Positions 29,005 to 37,763 of a stretch of DNA of 64,000 nt are shown here, in pieces (positions within the stretch are counted from its first letter, which is position 1; each line of letters opens with the position of its first letter). The stretch is taken from positions 62,001 through 126,000 of the forward strand of contig JAHJLB010000023.1 in NCBI GenBank assembly GCA_018822105.1, read 5' to 3'. Made by a program: the position numbers and the translations under genes. The DNA is from Pseudomonadota bacterium. Its GTDB lineage: Bacteria > Desulfobacterota > Desulfovibrionia > Desulfovibrionales > Desulfovibrionaceae. The notes under the pieces were generated by a model, which was given only the letters and a program-made list of their open reading frames with translations, was not told the origin of the DNA and searched no databases.

Positions 29005-29357
29005 TGTCACCTCATCGAGCGAGACGGTTGGTGTTCACAGAAGTGCATGCGCCCCTGCGGCAGGCTATGCCATACAGGAAGGGCAGTGGCTACTCCCGGT
29101 CCAGAAAGAATGCGGAAAAATATGTCGATTCTTTGAAAAGTCCCCAGGTGGAATCAGATCTCCGCTAGGGGGGCGGGGAAAATTTGTTGTGGGCCAGAGG
29201 CAAAGCCACCTGACGCCGCATGCGCCGGAACCTCCGACGCAGCATTCCCGGCTCAGCCCTGGGCCGGCGCGGAATTATAAAATGCAAGACGGGACAAAGG
29301 ACGCTCCCTGCCGGGGAGCGTCCTTTGCCCGGAATATCTTGAGCAGTAGTCTAAAAA
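29005..29357 (-). promoter_or_regulatory. 353-nt rplL-rpoB intergenic region
   Basis: No gene is visible here. Close to rplL lies a very strong hairpin (separate entry). Just beyond it a TATAAT box occurs on the minus strand (29279-29274) without a good -35 partner. Around 29110-29140 there is an AT-rich patch with CATATTTTT. The region could hold both an attenuator and a weak rpoB promoter, as known for the rplJL-rpoBC junction in E. coli. Confidence 0.4.
29291..29330 (-). terminator. Attenuator-like hairpin between rplL and rpoB
   Basis: A 14-bp perfect stem (29295-29308 with 29314-29327), extended by three more pairs across a bulged A, closes a 5-nt loop. It starts 28 nt after the rplL stop. 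On the minus strand it is followed by GUCUUGCAUUUUAU, so the U-tract is interrupted. Partial termination that lowers rpoBC relative to L7/L12 is the likely role. Confidence 0.6.
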
Positions 29358-29738
29358 CTACTTCACTTCAACAACAGCGCCGGCTTCCAGCAGCTGCTTC
29401 TTGGCGTCTTCGGCGTCGGCCTTGCTCACGGCTTCCTTGATGGCCTGGGGGGCGCCGTCAACCTTGTCCTTGGCTTCCTTCAGGCCCAGGCCGGTGAGGG
29501 CGCGGACGACCTTGATGACGCCGATCTTGTTGGCGCCGGCTTCCTTCAGGATGACGTCGAACTCGGTCTTCTCTTCAGCGGCCTCGGCCGGGGCGCCAGC
29601 GGGGGCGGCGGCAAAGGCGGCCACGGGAGCGGCGGCGGAAACGCCGAACTTCTCTTCCAGCTCCTTGATGAAATCGGCCAGATCGAGAACGGTCATGCTG
29701 GAGATGAACTCAACAACCTGCTCTTTGGTCACGGACAT
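29358..29738 (-). CDS. rplL: 50S ribosomal protein L7/L12
   Basis: The flexible stalk protein that recruits translation GTPases, present in several copies per ribosome. It has 126 aa: an N-terminal dimerisation domain, an Ala-rich hinge ([20 protein letters not shown]) and a C-terminal domain with [20 protein letters not shown]. It is followed by the attenuator-like hairpin. Confidence 0.97.
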   Translation of the reverse strand: MSVTKEQVVEFISSMTVLDLADFIKELEEKFGVSAAAPVAAFAAAPAGAPAEAAEEKTEFDVILKEAGANKIGVIKVVRALTGLGLKEAKDKVDGAPQAIKEAVSKADAEDAKKQLLEAGAVVEVK

Positions 29739-29784
29739 GGGATATTCCTCCTGGAAAGTTTCGTTTGCTTGAAGTTGATCGGGG

Positions 29785-30336
29785 TTACTGGACTTCGGGG
29801 GCCGCTTCGGGTGCCGCTCCGCCTTCCTTCTGCTCCTTGATTGCGTTCAAGGCGTACAGGAAGTTGCGGAGGATGGCTGCGAACACGCCGACGAAGTTGG
29901 TGGGCACCGCATTCATGGTGCCAAGCAACTTGGCCAGCAGTTCGGGCTTGCTGGGCAGCATTGCCAGCTGCTTCACGCCCTCCTCGTCAAGAAACTTTCC
30001 CTCAAGGCTGCCGTAACGCAGGGCGAGCTTCTTGCTCCCCTTGGCGAACTCGGCGAGGACCTTGGCCAGGGCGACGGGATCATCGTAGCCCAGGGCGACC
30101 GCACAGTTTTCCTTCAGACGCTCATTGAGCACGTCGTGGGACGTGTCGTTGAGCGCCAACCGGGCCAGGGTGTTCTTGACGACTTGGTAATCGACTCCGG
30201 CTTCACGAAGCTTGGCGCGCAGGATGGTCATCTCCTCTACGCCCATGCCCTTGAAGTCGGTGACGACGGCGATGTTCGCCCGTGCAGCCTTTTCGTGCAG
30301 CTGCTCGATGATCTGGGCTTTTTCTTGCCTTTTCAC
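29785..30336 (-). CDS. rplJ: 50S ribosomal protein L10
   Basis: Base of the ribosomal stalk; it binds L7/L12 dimers and represses its own operon. The GTG start at 30336 ([20 protein letters not shown]) has GAGGAG 9 nt upstream and gives 183 aa. An upstream start at 30375 adds 13 unconserved residues inside the leader. A leader structure typical of L10 operons lies just upstream. The C-terminal helices that bind L12 end in an Ala/Pro/Glu tail. Confidence 0.94.
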   Translation of the reverse strand: MKRQEKAQIIEQLHEKAARANIAVVTDFKGMGVEEMTILRAKLREAGVDYQVVKNTLARLALNDTSHDVLNERLKENCAVALGYDDPVALAKVLAEFAKGSKKLALRYGSLEGKFLDEEGVKQLAMLPSKPELLAKLLGTMNAVPTNFVGVFAAILRNFLYALNAIKEQKEGGAAPEAAPEVQ

Positions 30337-30370
30337 CGTGTCTCGCTCCTCGTCGTTCTTTGGCCCGGAA

Positions 30371-30420
30371 AGCAAAGTACGTCTCGGCAGGAGATTAAGG
30401 GCTCAAAGCCCGCCTGCTTT
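30371..30420 (-). ncRNA. L10-type ribosomal leader RNA
   Basis: In the rplA-rplJ gap the minus-strand RNA has an outer stem GCAGG/CCUGC enclosing the hairpin GGGCUUUGAGCCC, followed by the conserved string CUUAAUCUCCUGCCGAGAC. This string closely resembles the L10 leader known from many bacteria, where L10 (with L12) binds and blocks translation of rplJ. The recognition is from memory of that motif, not from a covariance-model search. Confidence 0.6.
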
Positions 30421-30484
30421 CTTCGACTCAACTTCCCGTGCTTACATGAAATACCGGGTAGGCGGCCAATCCGCCCGTACCGGA

Positions 30485-31192
30485 TTAAACTTCCAAAAAC
30501 TTGCGCAGAGTCTGGGTGTCGATCTTGACGCCGGGGCCCATGGTGGTGGCCACGGCCATGGCCTTCAGGTACGTGCCCTTGGCCGTGGAGGGCTTCAGGC
30601 GGTTCACGGTGTCCAGCAGGGCGGACAGGTTCTGCAGCAGCTTCTCGGGTCCGAAGGACTTCTTCCCGATGGATGCGTGCAGGATGCCCGCCTTGTCGAC
30701 CTTGAACTCCACGCGGCCGGCCTTCAGCTCGCGGACGGCTTCGCCCACGTTGAAGGTGACGGTGCCGGTCTTGGCGTTGGGCATGAGCCCGCGGGGGCCG
30801 AGCATGCGGCCGATCTGGCCGACCTTGGCCATCATGTCCGGGGTGGCCACGGCGTTGTCGAACTCGAGCCAGCCGCCCTTGATCTTCTCCACCAGCTCAT
30901 CGCCGCCGCACTCGTCCGCTCCGGCCTCTTTGGCCTCGGCTTCCTTGTCCGGCTTGCAGAAGACGATGACCCGCGCGGTCTTGCCCAGGCCGTTTGGCAG
31001 AGGGCAGGCGCCGCGCACCATCTGGTCGGAGTACTTGGGGTCAACGCCCAGATTGATGGCGACGTCCACGGTCTCGTCGAACTTGGCAAAGGAGTTCTCG
31101 AGGGCCAGCTTGACGGCCTCGTTCACTGCATAACGTTCTGTCTTGTCAAAGCCCTGAGAGGCTTTGTCGTAATTTTTTCCGTGCTTCGGCAT
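30485..31192 (-). CDS. rplA: 50S ribosomal protein L1
   Basis: Forms the mobile L1 stalk that moves deacylated tRNA out of the E site. The 235 aa include [20 protein letters not shown] and [20 protein letters not shown]-like signature residues ([16 protein letters not shown]). It follows rplK by 12 nt. A GC-rich hairpin (about 30454-30483) directly follows its stop codon and may be part of the rplJ leader. Confidence 0.97.
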   Translation of the reverse strand: MPKHGKNYDKASQGFDKTERYAVNEAVKLALENSFAKFDETVDVAINLGVDPKYSDQMVRGACPLPNGLGKTARVIVFCKPDKEAEAKEAGADECGGDELVEKIKGGWLEFDNAVATPDMMAKVGQIGRMLGPRGLMPNAKTGTVTFNVGEAVRELKAGRVEFKVDKAGILHASIGKKSFGPEKLLQNLSALLDTVNRLKPSTAKGTYLKAMAVATTMGPGVKIDTQTLRKFLEV

Positions 31193-31204
31193 GGCTTTCC
31201 CTCG

Positions 31205-31630
31205 CTACCCTATGACTTCAAGGCCCATGCTGCGGGCAGTGCCGATGACGCAATTCATGGCGGCCTCAAGGGACTTGGCCGTCAAATCAGGCGTCTTGAG
31301 CTTGGCGATTTCCTCCACCTGGGCCATGCTGACCTTGCCGACCTTGGTCTTGTTGGGCTCGCCTGAGCCCTTCTCGATCTTGGCGGCCTTGAGCAGGAGC
31401 ACAGGAGCCGGAGGGGTTTTGGTGATGAAGGAGAAGGTGCGGTCCGCATACACGGTGATGATCACCGGGATGATCATGCCCTTCTGGTCCTGCGTGCGCG
31501 CATTGAACGCCTTGCAGAACTCCATGATGTTCACGCCGTGCTGGCCCAGCGCCGGACCCACGGGGGGGGACGGGTTGGCCACGCCGGCGGGAATCTGCAA
31601 CTTGACTTTACCAGTAATTTTCTTGGCCAT
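31205..31630 (-). CDS. rplK: 50S ribosomal protein L11
   Basis: Binds the GTPase-associated centre of 23S rRNA with the L10-L12 stalk. The start at 31630 gives 141 aa beginning [20 protein letters not shown]; an earlier start at 31663 adds 11 residues with no family match. The conserved [20 protein letters not shown] is present. A small GGCGG/CCGCC hairpin lies 16 nt upstream and may be an L1-type leader element. Confidence 0.96.
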   Translation of the reverse strand: MAKKITGKVKLQIPAGVANPSPPVGPALGQHGVNIMEFCKAFNARTQDQKGMIIPVIITVYADRTFSFITKTPPAPVLLLKAAKIEKGSGEPNKTKVGKVSMAQVEEIAKLKTPDLTAKSLEAAMNCVIGTARSMGLEVIG

Positions 31631-31678
31631 TGTTATATCCTCGCAGGCGGTTGCCCGCCGCATTCGAACAGGGTCCGC

Positions 31679-32239
31679 CTAGCCTTTCGTCACCTGGACG
31701 AAGTCTAGCTCCACCGGGGTCTGGCGACCAAAGATGGAAACGGCCACACGGAGCTTGCCCTTGTCGTAATTCACGTCCTCGACGACGCCATTGAAACCGC
31801 TGAAGGGGCCGTCGATGACCCGGACCTCGTCGCCACGTTCAAAGTTGAACTTGGGCCGGGGCTGTTCCTGCCTGCTCTCCATCATGGAGAGGATCGTCTG
31901 GGCCTCGCTGTCGCGCATGGGGGTGGGCCGGTTTTTGCCGCCCACAAAGCCCGTCACGCGCGGGATGGACTGGATCAGATGCCAGGAGTCGTCGGTGAGC
32001 ACCATCTGCACCATCACATACCCGGGGTAGAACTTCCGGGTGGAGGTGCGGCGCTCGCCCTTGACCATCTCCACGACTTTCTCCGTGGGGACGACGACCG
32101 CAAGGACCTGGCCCTTTTCCTGACCGGTTCGCATCATCTCAAGGATGGTCTTCTCCACACGCTGCTCGAAACCCGAGTACGTGTGGACAATGAACCAGCG
32201 GGCCGATTTTTCCCCGCCAACGGCGCTATCTTCAGTCAC
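31679..32239 (-). CDS. nusG: Transcription termination/antitermination protein NusG
   Basis: Elongation factor that binds RNA polymerase through its N-terminal domain and Rho or S10 through its C-terminal KOW domain. It has 186 aa. The signature RKFYPGYVMVQMVLTDDSWH and the KOW motif FERGDEVRVIDGPFSGFNG are clear. It follows secE by 21 nt, the nearly universal secE-nusG arrangement. Confidence 0.97.
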   Translation of the reverse strand: MTEDSAVGGEKSARWFIVHTYSGFEQRVEKTILEMMRTGQEKGQVLAVVVPTEKVVEMVKGERRTSTRKFYPGYVMVQMVLTDDSWHLIQSIPRVTGFVGGKNRPTPMRDSEAQTILSMMESRQEQPRPKFNFERGDEVRVIDGPFSGFNGVVEDVNYDKGKLRVAVSIFGRQTPVELDFVQVTKG

Positions 32240-32260
32240 GTGCGCTCACCTGCCGGGATT

Positions 32261-32521
32261 TTAGGACAGCACTGCCTCGATGATCTTGGACAAGCCAAGA
32301 TCCACGACGCCCAGGAACAGCGACATGACCACCACAAGGATCATGACCGCAACGCAGGTCGCATACGTCTCCTTCTTGGAAGGCCAGGTGATCTTTTTCA
32401 GTTCGACCTGGGATTCCTCAAAGAAGACCTTGAGTTCCTGCGCCTTGGCGGCAATACCCGTTTTCTCGGGTATCTCTACGCCTTGTTGGCTGCTGGAGCC
32501 TTTCGCTGTATTTTTCGCCAT
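32261..32521 (-). CDS. secE: Preprotein translocase subunit SecE
   Basis: Clamps SecY in the translocon. The start at 32521 with GGGGAG 4-5 nt upstream gives 86 aa. An N-terminal soluble helix (ELKVFFEESQVELKKITWPS) is followed by one transmembrane segment (about residues 55-75). This is the short, single-span form typical of most bacteria. It lies between tRNA-Trp and nusG. Confidence 0.94.
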   Translation of the reverse strand: MAKNTAKGSSSQQGVEIPEKTGIAAKAQELKVFFEESQVELKKITWPSKKETYATCVAVMILVVVMSLFLGVVDLGLSKIIEAVLS

Positions 32522-32545
32522 TTTGCTCCCCAAGTTGGGGGTGAG

Positions 32546-32622
32546 TGGCAGGCCAGGTAGGATTCGAACCTACAGCCCCCGGTTTTGGAGACCGGTGCTC
32601 TAGCCGTTAGAGCTACTGGCCT
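32546..32622 (-). tRNA. tRNA-Trp (anticodon CCA)
   Basis: A 77-nt cloverleaf on the minus strand, with acceptor AGGCCAG/CUGGCCU, anticodon loop CUCCAAA, T-loop UUCGAAU and an encoded 3' CCA. It lies between rpmG and secE, its usual place in proteobacteria. Confidence 0.95.
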
Positions 32623-32631
32623 GCATGAATA

Positions 32632-32781
32632 CTACTTGGTCTCGCGGTGAACCGTATGCTTCCTGTCGAAGGGGCAATACTTCTTCACTTCAAGACGACC
32701 CGTAGTGTTCTTCTTGTTCTTCTCCGTGGAGTAATTACGCCGCTTGCACTCGGTGCAGGCAAGCTGAATATTGACTCGCAT
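32632..32781 (-). CDS. rpmG: 50S ribosomal protein L33
   Basis: A 49-aa protein read from the minus strand: starts [18 protein letters not shown] and ends KHTVHRETK. The first zinc knuckle CTEC is intact, but the second is CPFD, so the fourth ligand position holds Asp rather than Cys. The codons there read TGC CCC TTC GAC. It follows tuf by 3 nt and precedes tRNA-Trp. Confidence 0.94.
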   Translation of the reverse strand: MRVNIQLACTECKRRNYSTEKNKKNTTGRLEVKKYCPFDRKHTVHRETK

Positions 32782-32784
32782 GGA

Positions 32785-33978
32785 TTACTCCAGAATCTCG
32801 GTGACAACACCCGCGCCAACGGTGCGGCCGCCTTCGCGGATGGCGAAGCGCAGGCCCTGCTCCATGGCGATGGGGTGGATCATGTCAACGATGAAGGTTG
32901 CGTTGTCGCCGGGCATGACCATCTCGACGCCCTCTTCCAGGCTCACCACGCCGGTGATGTCCGTGGTGCGGAAGTAGAACTGCGGGCGGTAGCCGGAGAA
33001 GAACGGGGTGTGGCGTCCGCCCTCGTCCTTGGACAGAACGTAGACCTCGGCCTTGAACTTGCGGTGGGGCGGGATGCTCTTGGGCTTGGCCAGAACCTGG
33101 CCGCGCTCCACATCTTCGCGCTTGATGCCGCGCAGGAGCACGCCGACGTTGTCGCCAGCCTGGCCCTGGTCAAGGATCTTGCGGAACATCTCAACGCCCG
33201 TGCAGGTGCTCTTCACGGTGTCCTTGATGCCCACGATCTCCACTTCGTCGCCCACGGTGACGATGCCGCGCTCCACACGTCCGGTGACCACGGTGCCGCG
33301 GCCGGAGATGGAGAACACGTCTTCGATGGGCATGAGGAAGGGCTTGTCGATGTCGCGCTTGGGCTCGGGAATGTAGGTGTCGCAGGCCTCAAGCAGGGCC
33401 AGGATGCACTTGCACTCTTCGCTCTTCGGATCGTCGCTCTCCAGGGCCTTCAGGGCGGAACCCTGAATGATGGGAACGTCGTCGCCGGGGAAGCCGTACT
33501 TGGTCAGCAGTTCGCGCATTTCCAGCTCGACCAGCTCCAGGAGCTCGGCGTCGTCGACCATGTCGCACTTGTTCATGAACACGACCATGTAAGGCACGCC
33601 CACCTGACGGGCGAGCAGCAGGTGCTCACGGGTCTGGGGCATGGGGCCGTCGGTGGCGGCGACCACGAGAATGGCGCCGTCCATCTGGGCCGCGCCAGTG
33701 ATCATGTTCTTGATGTAGTCGGCGTGGCCGGGGCAGTCCACGTGGGCGTAGTGACGATTCTTGGTCTCGTACTCCACGTGGGCGGTGGCGATGGTGATGC
33801 CGCGCTCTTTCTCTTCAGGTGCCTTGTCGATCTGGTCAAAGGCGACGTAGGAGCCCATGCCCATCATGGAAGCCGTCTTGGTGATGGCGGCCGTGAGGGT
33901 GGTCTTGCCGTGGTCGATGTGACCGATGGTGCCGATGTTGACGTGAGGCTTCTTGCGCTCAAATTTGGCCTTGCCCAT
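32785..33978 (-). CDS. tuf: Elongation factor Tu
   Basis: GTPase that delivers aminoacyl-tRNA to the ribosome. The start at 33978 gives 397 aa beginning [20 protein letters not shown], with AGGGGGG upstream. A longer frame reaching 34071 runs into tRNA-Thr and is not used. The G motifs [17 protein letters not shown] and NKCDMVDD are intact. No second tuf copy lies beside fusA. Confidence 0.98.
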   Translation of the reverse strand: MGKAKFERKKPHVNIGTIGHIDHGKTTLTAAITKTASMMGMGSYVAFDQIDKAPEEKERGITIATAHVEYETKNRHYAHVDCPGHADYIKNMITGAAQMDGAILVVAATDGPMPQTREHLLLARQVGVPYMVVFMNKCDMVDDAELLELVELEMRELLTKYGFPGDDVPIIQGSALKALESDDPKSEECKCILALLEACDTYIPEPKRDIDKPFLMPIEDVFSISGRGTVVTGRVERGIVTVGDEVEIVGIKDTVKSTCTGVEMFRKILDQGQAGDNVGVLLRGIKREDVERGQVLAKPKSIPPHRKFKAEVYVLSKDEGGRHTPFFSGYRPQFYFRTTDITGVVSLEEGVEMVMPGDNATFIVDMIHPIAMEQGLRFAIREGGRTVGAGVVTEILE

Positions 33979-34026
33979 TTTGGAACCCCCTGTGCTTCGT
34001 GTCAGCGGTTGTCCGTGAAAAAGATA

Positions 34027-34102
<76 letters not shown>

Positions 34103-34141
34103 CTAAGCGCGCCTTAGGAGGCCCCCGATGGGCCTGGACTT

Positions 34142-34218
34142 TGGAGCGGGAAACGGGACTCGAACCCGCAACCCTCAGCTTGGAAGGCTGATGCTCTAGC
34201 CAATTGAGCTATTCCCGC
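34142..34218 (-). tRNA. tRNA-Gly (anticodon UCC)
   Basis: A 77-nt cloverleaf with acceptor GCGGGAA/UUCCCGC, anticodon loop CUUCCAA, T-arm GCGGG/CCCGU and an encoded CCA. Confidence 0.95.
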
Positions 34219-34283
34219 GCGGTGATCCGTAGTCCCTGCGACGGGGACGAGCCCCATCTCCTACAGCGTGCTTGCCGCGTATG

Positions 34284-34369
34284 TGGTGGTGGGGGGAGGA
34301 TTTGAACCTCCGAAGGCTGACGCCGACAGATTTACAGTCTGTTCCCTTTGGCCACTCGGGAACCCCACC
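34284..34369 (-). tRNA. tRNA-Tyr (anticodon GUA)
   Basis: An 86-nt class II tRNA with a long variable arm. The acceptor is GGUGGGG/CCCCACC, the anticodon loop is CUGUAAA and the 3' CCA is encoded. Confidence 0.95.
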
Positions 34370-34382
34370 ATTCACTTCAAAC

Positions 34383-34457
34383 TGGAGCTGGCGATGGGAC
34401 TTGAACCCGCAACCTGCTGATTACAAGTCAGCTGCTCTGCCATTGAGCTACGCCAGC
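34383..34457 (-). tRNA. tRNA-Thr (anticodon UGU)
   Basis: A 75-nt cloverleaf with acceptor GCUGGCG/CGCCAGC, anticodon stem GCUGA/UCAGC with loop CUUGUAA, and an encoded CCA. It is the first gene of the Thr-Tyr-Gly-Thr-tuf transcription unit. Confidence 0.95.
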
Positions 34458-34570
34458 GCGAACGAAGACGGATACACGTCTTGTCCACAGATTGCAAGCC
34501 TTTTCGTCCCCCGATGGCACGCCAACTGCGCAAAGGACACCTGCAATCCCCTTGTTTCCAAGGCCGCATC

Positions 34571-34599
34571 ATCTATTTTGAATTGCCCCACCTTGTCAA
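34571..34599 (-). promoter_or_regulatory. Candidate promoter of the tRNA-tuf unit
   Basis: A perfect TTGACA on the minus strand (34599-34594) is followed after 17-18 nt by ATAGAT/TAGATG, about 105 nt before tRNA-Thr. A second, closer candidate is TTGCAA (34497-34492) with TATCCG (34474-34469) at 17 nt spacing, which would start only a few nt before the tRNA. Either or both may act. Confidence 0.4.
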
Positions 34600-34689
34600 C
34601 AAGTATTTCCCCTTGCGCGCAACATTCTTGCCCCTGCCCCCATTTCTTCCTTTGACTGCGGCGCCTGGAAGCCCTATCTCCCCTCTGCC

Positions 34690-35709
34690 ATGCACACACT
34701 GCCCATCGCCCCCGACGCCCCCTGGCTGGCCCCCCTGGCCGGATATTCCGACCTGCCTTTCCGCATGCTCTGCCGCAGCTTCGGCGCGGCCTGCGCCGTG
34801 ACAGAGATGGTCAGCGCCAAGGGCCTGGTCTACGGCGGTTTCGGCACCACCCGCCTGCTGAACACCGCCCCCGGCGACGGCCCCCTGGTGGTGCAGATCT
34901 TCGGGGCGGAGCCGGACATCTTCGAGCGCGCCATGCCGCAGCTTCTTGAACAGGGCTTCACCCACTTCGACCTCAACGCCGGCTGCTCCGTGCGCAAGGT
35001 GAACAAGAGCGGCTCCGGCTCGGCCCTCATGGCCAAGCCCGCCCTGCTGCTCAAGATCGCCGAGGTCATGCTGCGCGCGGCAGGTCCGGGCCGGGTGGGC
35101 GTCAAGATGCGCCTGGGCTTTGCGCCGGGAGAAGAGAACTTCCTGGACCTCGGCAAGGCGCTGGAGGACCTGGGGGCCGGCTGGCTGACCCTGCATCCGC
35201 GCACGGCCCGGCAGCTCTTCGGCGGCGCGGCCGACTGGAGCCGCATCGGCGAGCTGGTGCGCGCCGTGGACATACCCGTGCTGGCCAGCGGCGATCTGTT
35301 CAGCGCCGAGGCCGCGGCGCGCTGCCTGGCCGAATCCGGCGCCAGCGGGGTCATGTTCGCCCGCGGGGCCCTCACCGACCCCATGATCTTCCAGCGCCTG
35401 AGGGACATCCTGGCCGGGCGCGAGCCCGCGCCGCGCAGCGCCGAGGCCCTGGCAGAGGCCGCGGCCCTGCACATCCGCCTGGCCCGCGAGCTGGAGGGGA
35501 CTCCGCGCGCCCTGCGGGCCTTGCGGGCCTTCCTGCCGCGCTACGCCAAGGGCTTTTCCGGCATCCGCGCCGTACGCCAGGCCCTGCTGGAATGCCGGAC
35601 CTGGGAGGAACTGGAGGCCACGGCTGGCAGCATCGCCGCCCTCTACGGAACTGCGGCCCCCCTGGCCCAGGCGGAGCTTGCGGACCTGCAGGACGGCTGC
35701 CTGGCCTAA
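34690..35709 (+). CDS. tRNA-dihydrouridine synthase
   Basis: FMN- and NADPH-dependent enzyme that reduces uridines in tRNA D-loops. The 339-aa protein has the TIM-barrel start LAPLAGYSDLPFRMLCRSFG and the catalytic Cys in NAGCSVRKV at about residue 98. A flavin-binding region (MFARGALTDPMIF) precedes the helical C-terminal domain. It is DusB-like overall, but the subclass is uncertain; the usual GCP is GCS here. It is divergent from the tRNA cluster. The first Met has no strong ribosome site upstream. Confidence 0.88.
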   Translation: MHTLPIAPDAPWLAPLAGYSDLPFRMLCRSFGAACAVTEMVSAKGLVYGGFGTTRLLNTAPGDGPLVVQIFGAEPDIFERAMPQLLEQGFTHFDLNAGCSVRKVNKSGSGSALMAKPALLLKIAEVMLRAAGPGRVGVKMRLGFAPGEENFLDLGKALEDLGAGWLTLHPRTARQLFGGAADWSRIGELVRAVDIPVLASGDLFSAEAAARCLAESGASGVMFARGALTDPMIFQRLRDILAGREPAPRSAEALAEAAALHIRLARELEGTPRALRALRAFLPRYAKGFSGIRAVRQALLECRTWEELEATAGSIAALYGTAAPLAQAELADLQDGCLA

Positions 35710-35818
35710 GGCCCCCTGCCCGGCTCCCGCAGTTGACGCAGCCCTCCGCATGCGCCTATGCTGAAAATTGCGGCGCCCATATGGGCCTGAGCCCACGCGC
35801 CGCCTGGAGACGATCCCT

Positions 35819-36667
35819 ATGAACATCATCCGCGCCCGCCTTGCGGGGTTCTGCATGGGCGTGGGCCTGGCCCTGAAAAAGCTTGACGACCTGCTGTCCA
35901 AGGACGATTCCCGCCCCACCTTCATGCTCGGCCCCATCATCCACAACCCGCAGGTGCTCGAAGGCTACGCCCAGCGCGGCGTGCGTCTGGCCAAAAGCAT
36001 TTCCGAGGCCCCGGCCGGCAGCCGCGTCGTCATCCGCGCCCACGGCATCCCCGCCGACGAGGAGCGGGCCCTTTTGGAGCGCGGCGTGGAGGTGGTGGAC
36101 GCCACCTGCCCCAAGGTCAAGCGCGCCCAGCTGCTCATCGGCGAACAGGCCGAGGCCGGGCGCAGGCTGCTGCTCTTCGGCGAGGACGACCACCCCGAGG
36201 TCCTCGGGCTTTTGAGCTACGCCGGGCCGGAAGCCTTCGTCTTCGAGACCCCGGCCGAGCTGGCCGCCCACCCGCTGGACCCGCGGGCGCACTATTTCCT
36301 GGCCGCCCAGACCACCCAGGACCGCCAGGGCTTCGAACAGATCCGCCGCGACCTGGCCGCCCGCCTCTCGGAAGAGGTGGCCACCCTGGAGACCATCTGC
36401 GACGCCACGCGCCTGCGCCAGCAGGAGGCCATCCGCCTGGCGGCCCAGGCAGACTGCGTGGTGGTGGCCGGGGGCAGGGCCAGCGGCAACACCCGGCGCC
36501 TGTCCCAGGTCATCGAGGCCCAGGGGATTCCGACCATCCTCGTGGAAACCGTTGACGATCTTCATGGCCTTGACGTATCGAAATATGGGAAGATGGGCTT
36601 AACTGCTGGCGCATCCACGCCGAAGAGCATTATTGACGAGATTGAAGCCTATCTTCGGGCGCTGTAG
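35819..36667 (+). CDS. ispH: 4-hydroxy-3-methylbut-2-enyl diphosphate reductase
   Basis: Last step of the MEP isoprenoid pathway; reduces HMBPP to IPP and DMAPP with an oxygen-sensitive iron-sulfur cluster. It has 282 aa. The three cluster Cys are in AGFCMGV (Cys12), DATCPKV and ETICDATRLRQ. The substrate loop GGRASGNTRRL is present. The ATG at 35819 with GGAG 9 nt upstream starts the family match; an upstream start at 35768 adds unrelated residues. Confidence 0.95.
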   Translation: MNIIRARLAGFCMGVGLALKKLDDLLSKDDSRPTFMLGPIIHNPQVLEGYAQRGVRLAKSISEAPAGSRVVIRAHGIPADEERALLERGVEVVDATCPKVKRAQLLIGEQAEAGRRLLLFGEDDHPEVLGLLSYAGPEAFVFETPAELAAHPLDPRAHYFLAAQTTQDRQGFEQIRRDLAARLSEEVATLETICDATRLRQQEAIRLAAQADCVVVAGGRASGNTRRLSQVIEAQGIPTILVETVDDLHGLDVSKYGKMGLTAGASTPKSIIDEIEAYLRAL

Positions 36668-36712
36668 TCGCCCGCACGGGCTCGCACCGAAATCCGGAAC
36701 ATGGAGCCACGC

Positions 36713-37681
36713 ATGAGCACGAATGTGACCAATATTCTCCTCGAAGCCGGGACCAACGAACTGGAGATCGTGGAGTTTTACCTGGAAGAGCCGCAGAGCG
36801 GGGACGATACCGCCTACAAGGGCTACTACGGGGTCAACGTGGCCAAGGTGCTTGAGATCATCCGCAAGCCCAAGATCACGGAGATGCCGCAGGTCTCCCA
36901 CCCCTCCGTGCTCGGCGCCTTCAACCTGCGCGACCAGATCATCCCCCTGGTGGACCTGGCCCAGTGGCTCAGAAAGGGGCACGGGGACAAGGAGCCGCCC
37001 AAGGTCATCGTCTGCGAGTTCAACAACGTCACCACGGCCTTCATGGTCTCCGGCGTCACGCGCATCCACCGCATCAGCTGGGAGGAGGTGGAGGCGCCCA
37101 ACAAGTACATGTCCTCCCTGGCCTCGAACTCCATCACCGGCGTGGTGCGCCTGGAAGGCCGCATCATCTTCATCCTGGACCTGGAGAAGATCGTGGCCGA
37201 GCTGAACCCGGAACTGGGCCTGCGCTTCGACGAGAACGTGACCTGGGAGGCGGACACCCAGTACCGCGCCCTCATCGCCGACGACTCCACCCTCATCCGC
37301 GAGATGATCGGCGATTTGCTGCACAGGGCCAACTTCCTGGTGGAGAAGACGAGCCACGGCGGGGAATGCTGGGAGCGCCTGCTGCAGATCAAGAGCATCG
37401 CCGAGGCGGAGAACCGGCCCGTGACCGACTATGTGCAGGTGGTCATCTCAGACATCGAGATGCCCAACATGGACGGCCACAACCTGACCAAGCGCATCAA
37501 GGAGGATCCCCTGCTCAAGGACCTGCCGGTGATCCTGTTCTCCTCCATCATCTCCGACAAGCTGCGCCACAAGGGCGACACCGTGGGCGCCGACGACCAG
37601 ATCAGCAAGCCCGAAATCACGCAGGTGGCCCGGAGGGCGGTGGCCCTCATCAAGGAGAGGATCGCGGCCGCGCGCGGCTAG
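36713..37681 (+). CDS. cheV: Chemotaxis coupling protein CheV (CheW-receiver fusion)
   Basis: Couples chemoreceptors to CheA and tunes adaptation. It has 322 aa. An N-terminal CheW-like domain (about residues 20-165) is followed by a receiver domain (about 185-310). In the receiver, the acidic pair in IADDS, the phosphoacceptor Asp in VISDIEMPNMDG (about residue 247) and the Lys in SKPE are all present. The ATG at 36713 with GGAG 6 nt upstream is preferred over one four codons earlier. No other che gene is adjacent. A bidirectional terminator follows. Confidence 0.93.
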   Translation: MSTNVTNILLEAGTNELEIVEFYLEEPQSGDDTAYKGYYGVNVAKVLEIIRKPKITEMPQVSHPSVLGAFNLRDQIIPLVDLAQWLRKGHGDKEPPKVIVCEFNNVTTAFMVSGVTRIHRISWEEVEAPNKYMSSLASNSITGVVRLEGRIIFILDLEKIVAELNPELGLRFDENVTWEADTQYRALIADDSTLIREMIGDLLHRANFLVEKTSHGGECWERLLQIKSIAEAENRPVTDYVQVVISDIEMPNMDGHNLTKRIKEDPLLKDLPVILFSSIISDKLRHKGDTVGADDQISKPEITQVARRAVALIKERIAAARG

Positions 37682-37700
37682 ATTCCGCAGCCCCCGGTCA

Positions 37701-37750
37701 CAAGACAAGACCGCCCGGCGTCCTTCACGACGCCGGGCGGTCTTGTCTTG
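37701..37750. terminator. Bidirectional intrinsic terminator
   Basis: A perfect 21-bp stem (37701-37721 with 37730-37750) with an 8-nt loop lies between cheV and the convergent nitroreductase gene. The GC-rich inner stem is flanked by CAAGACAAGA on one side and its T-rich complement on the other, so it can work in both directions. Confidence 0.75.
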
Positions 37751-37763
37751 CGGCCAGGCGACC

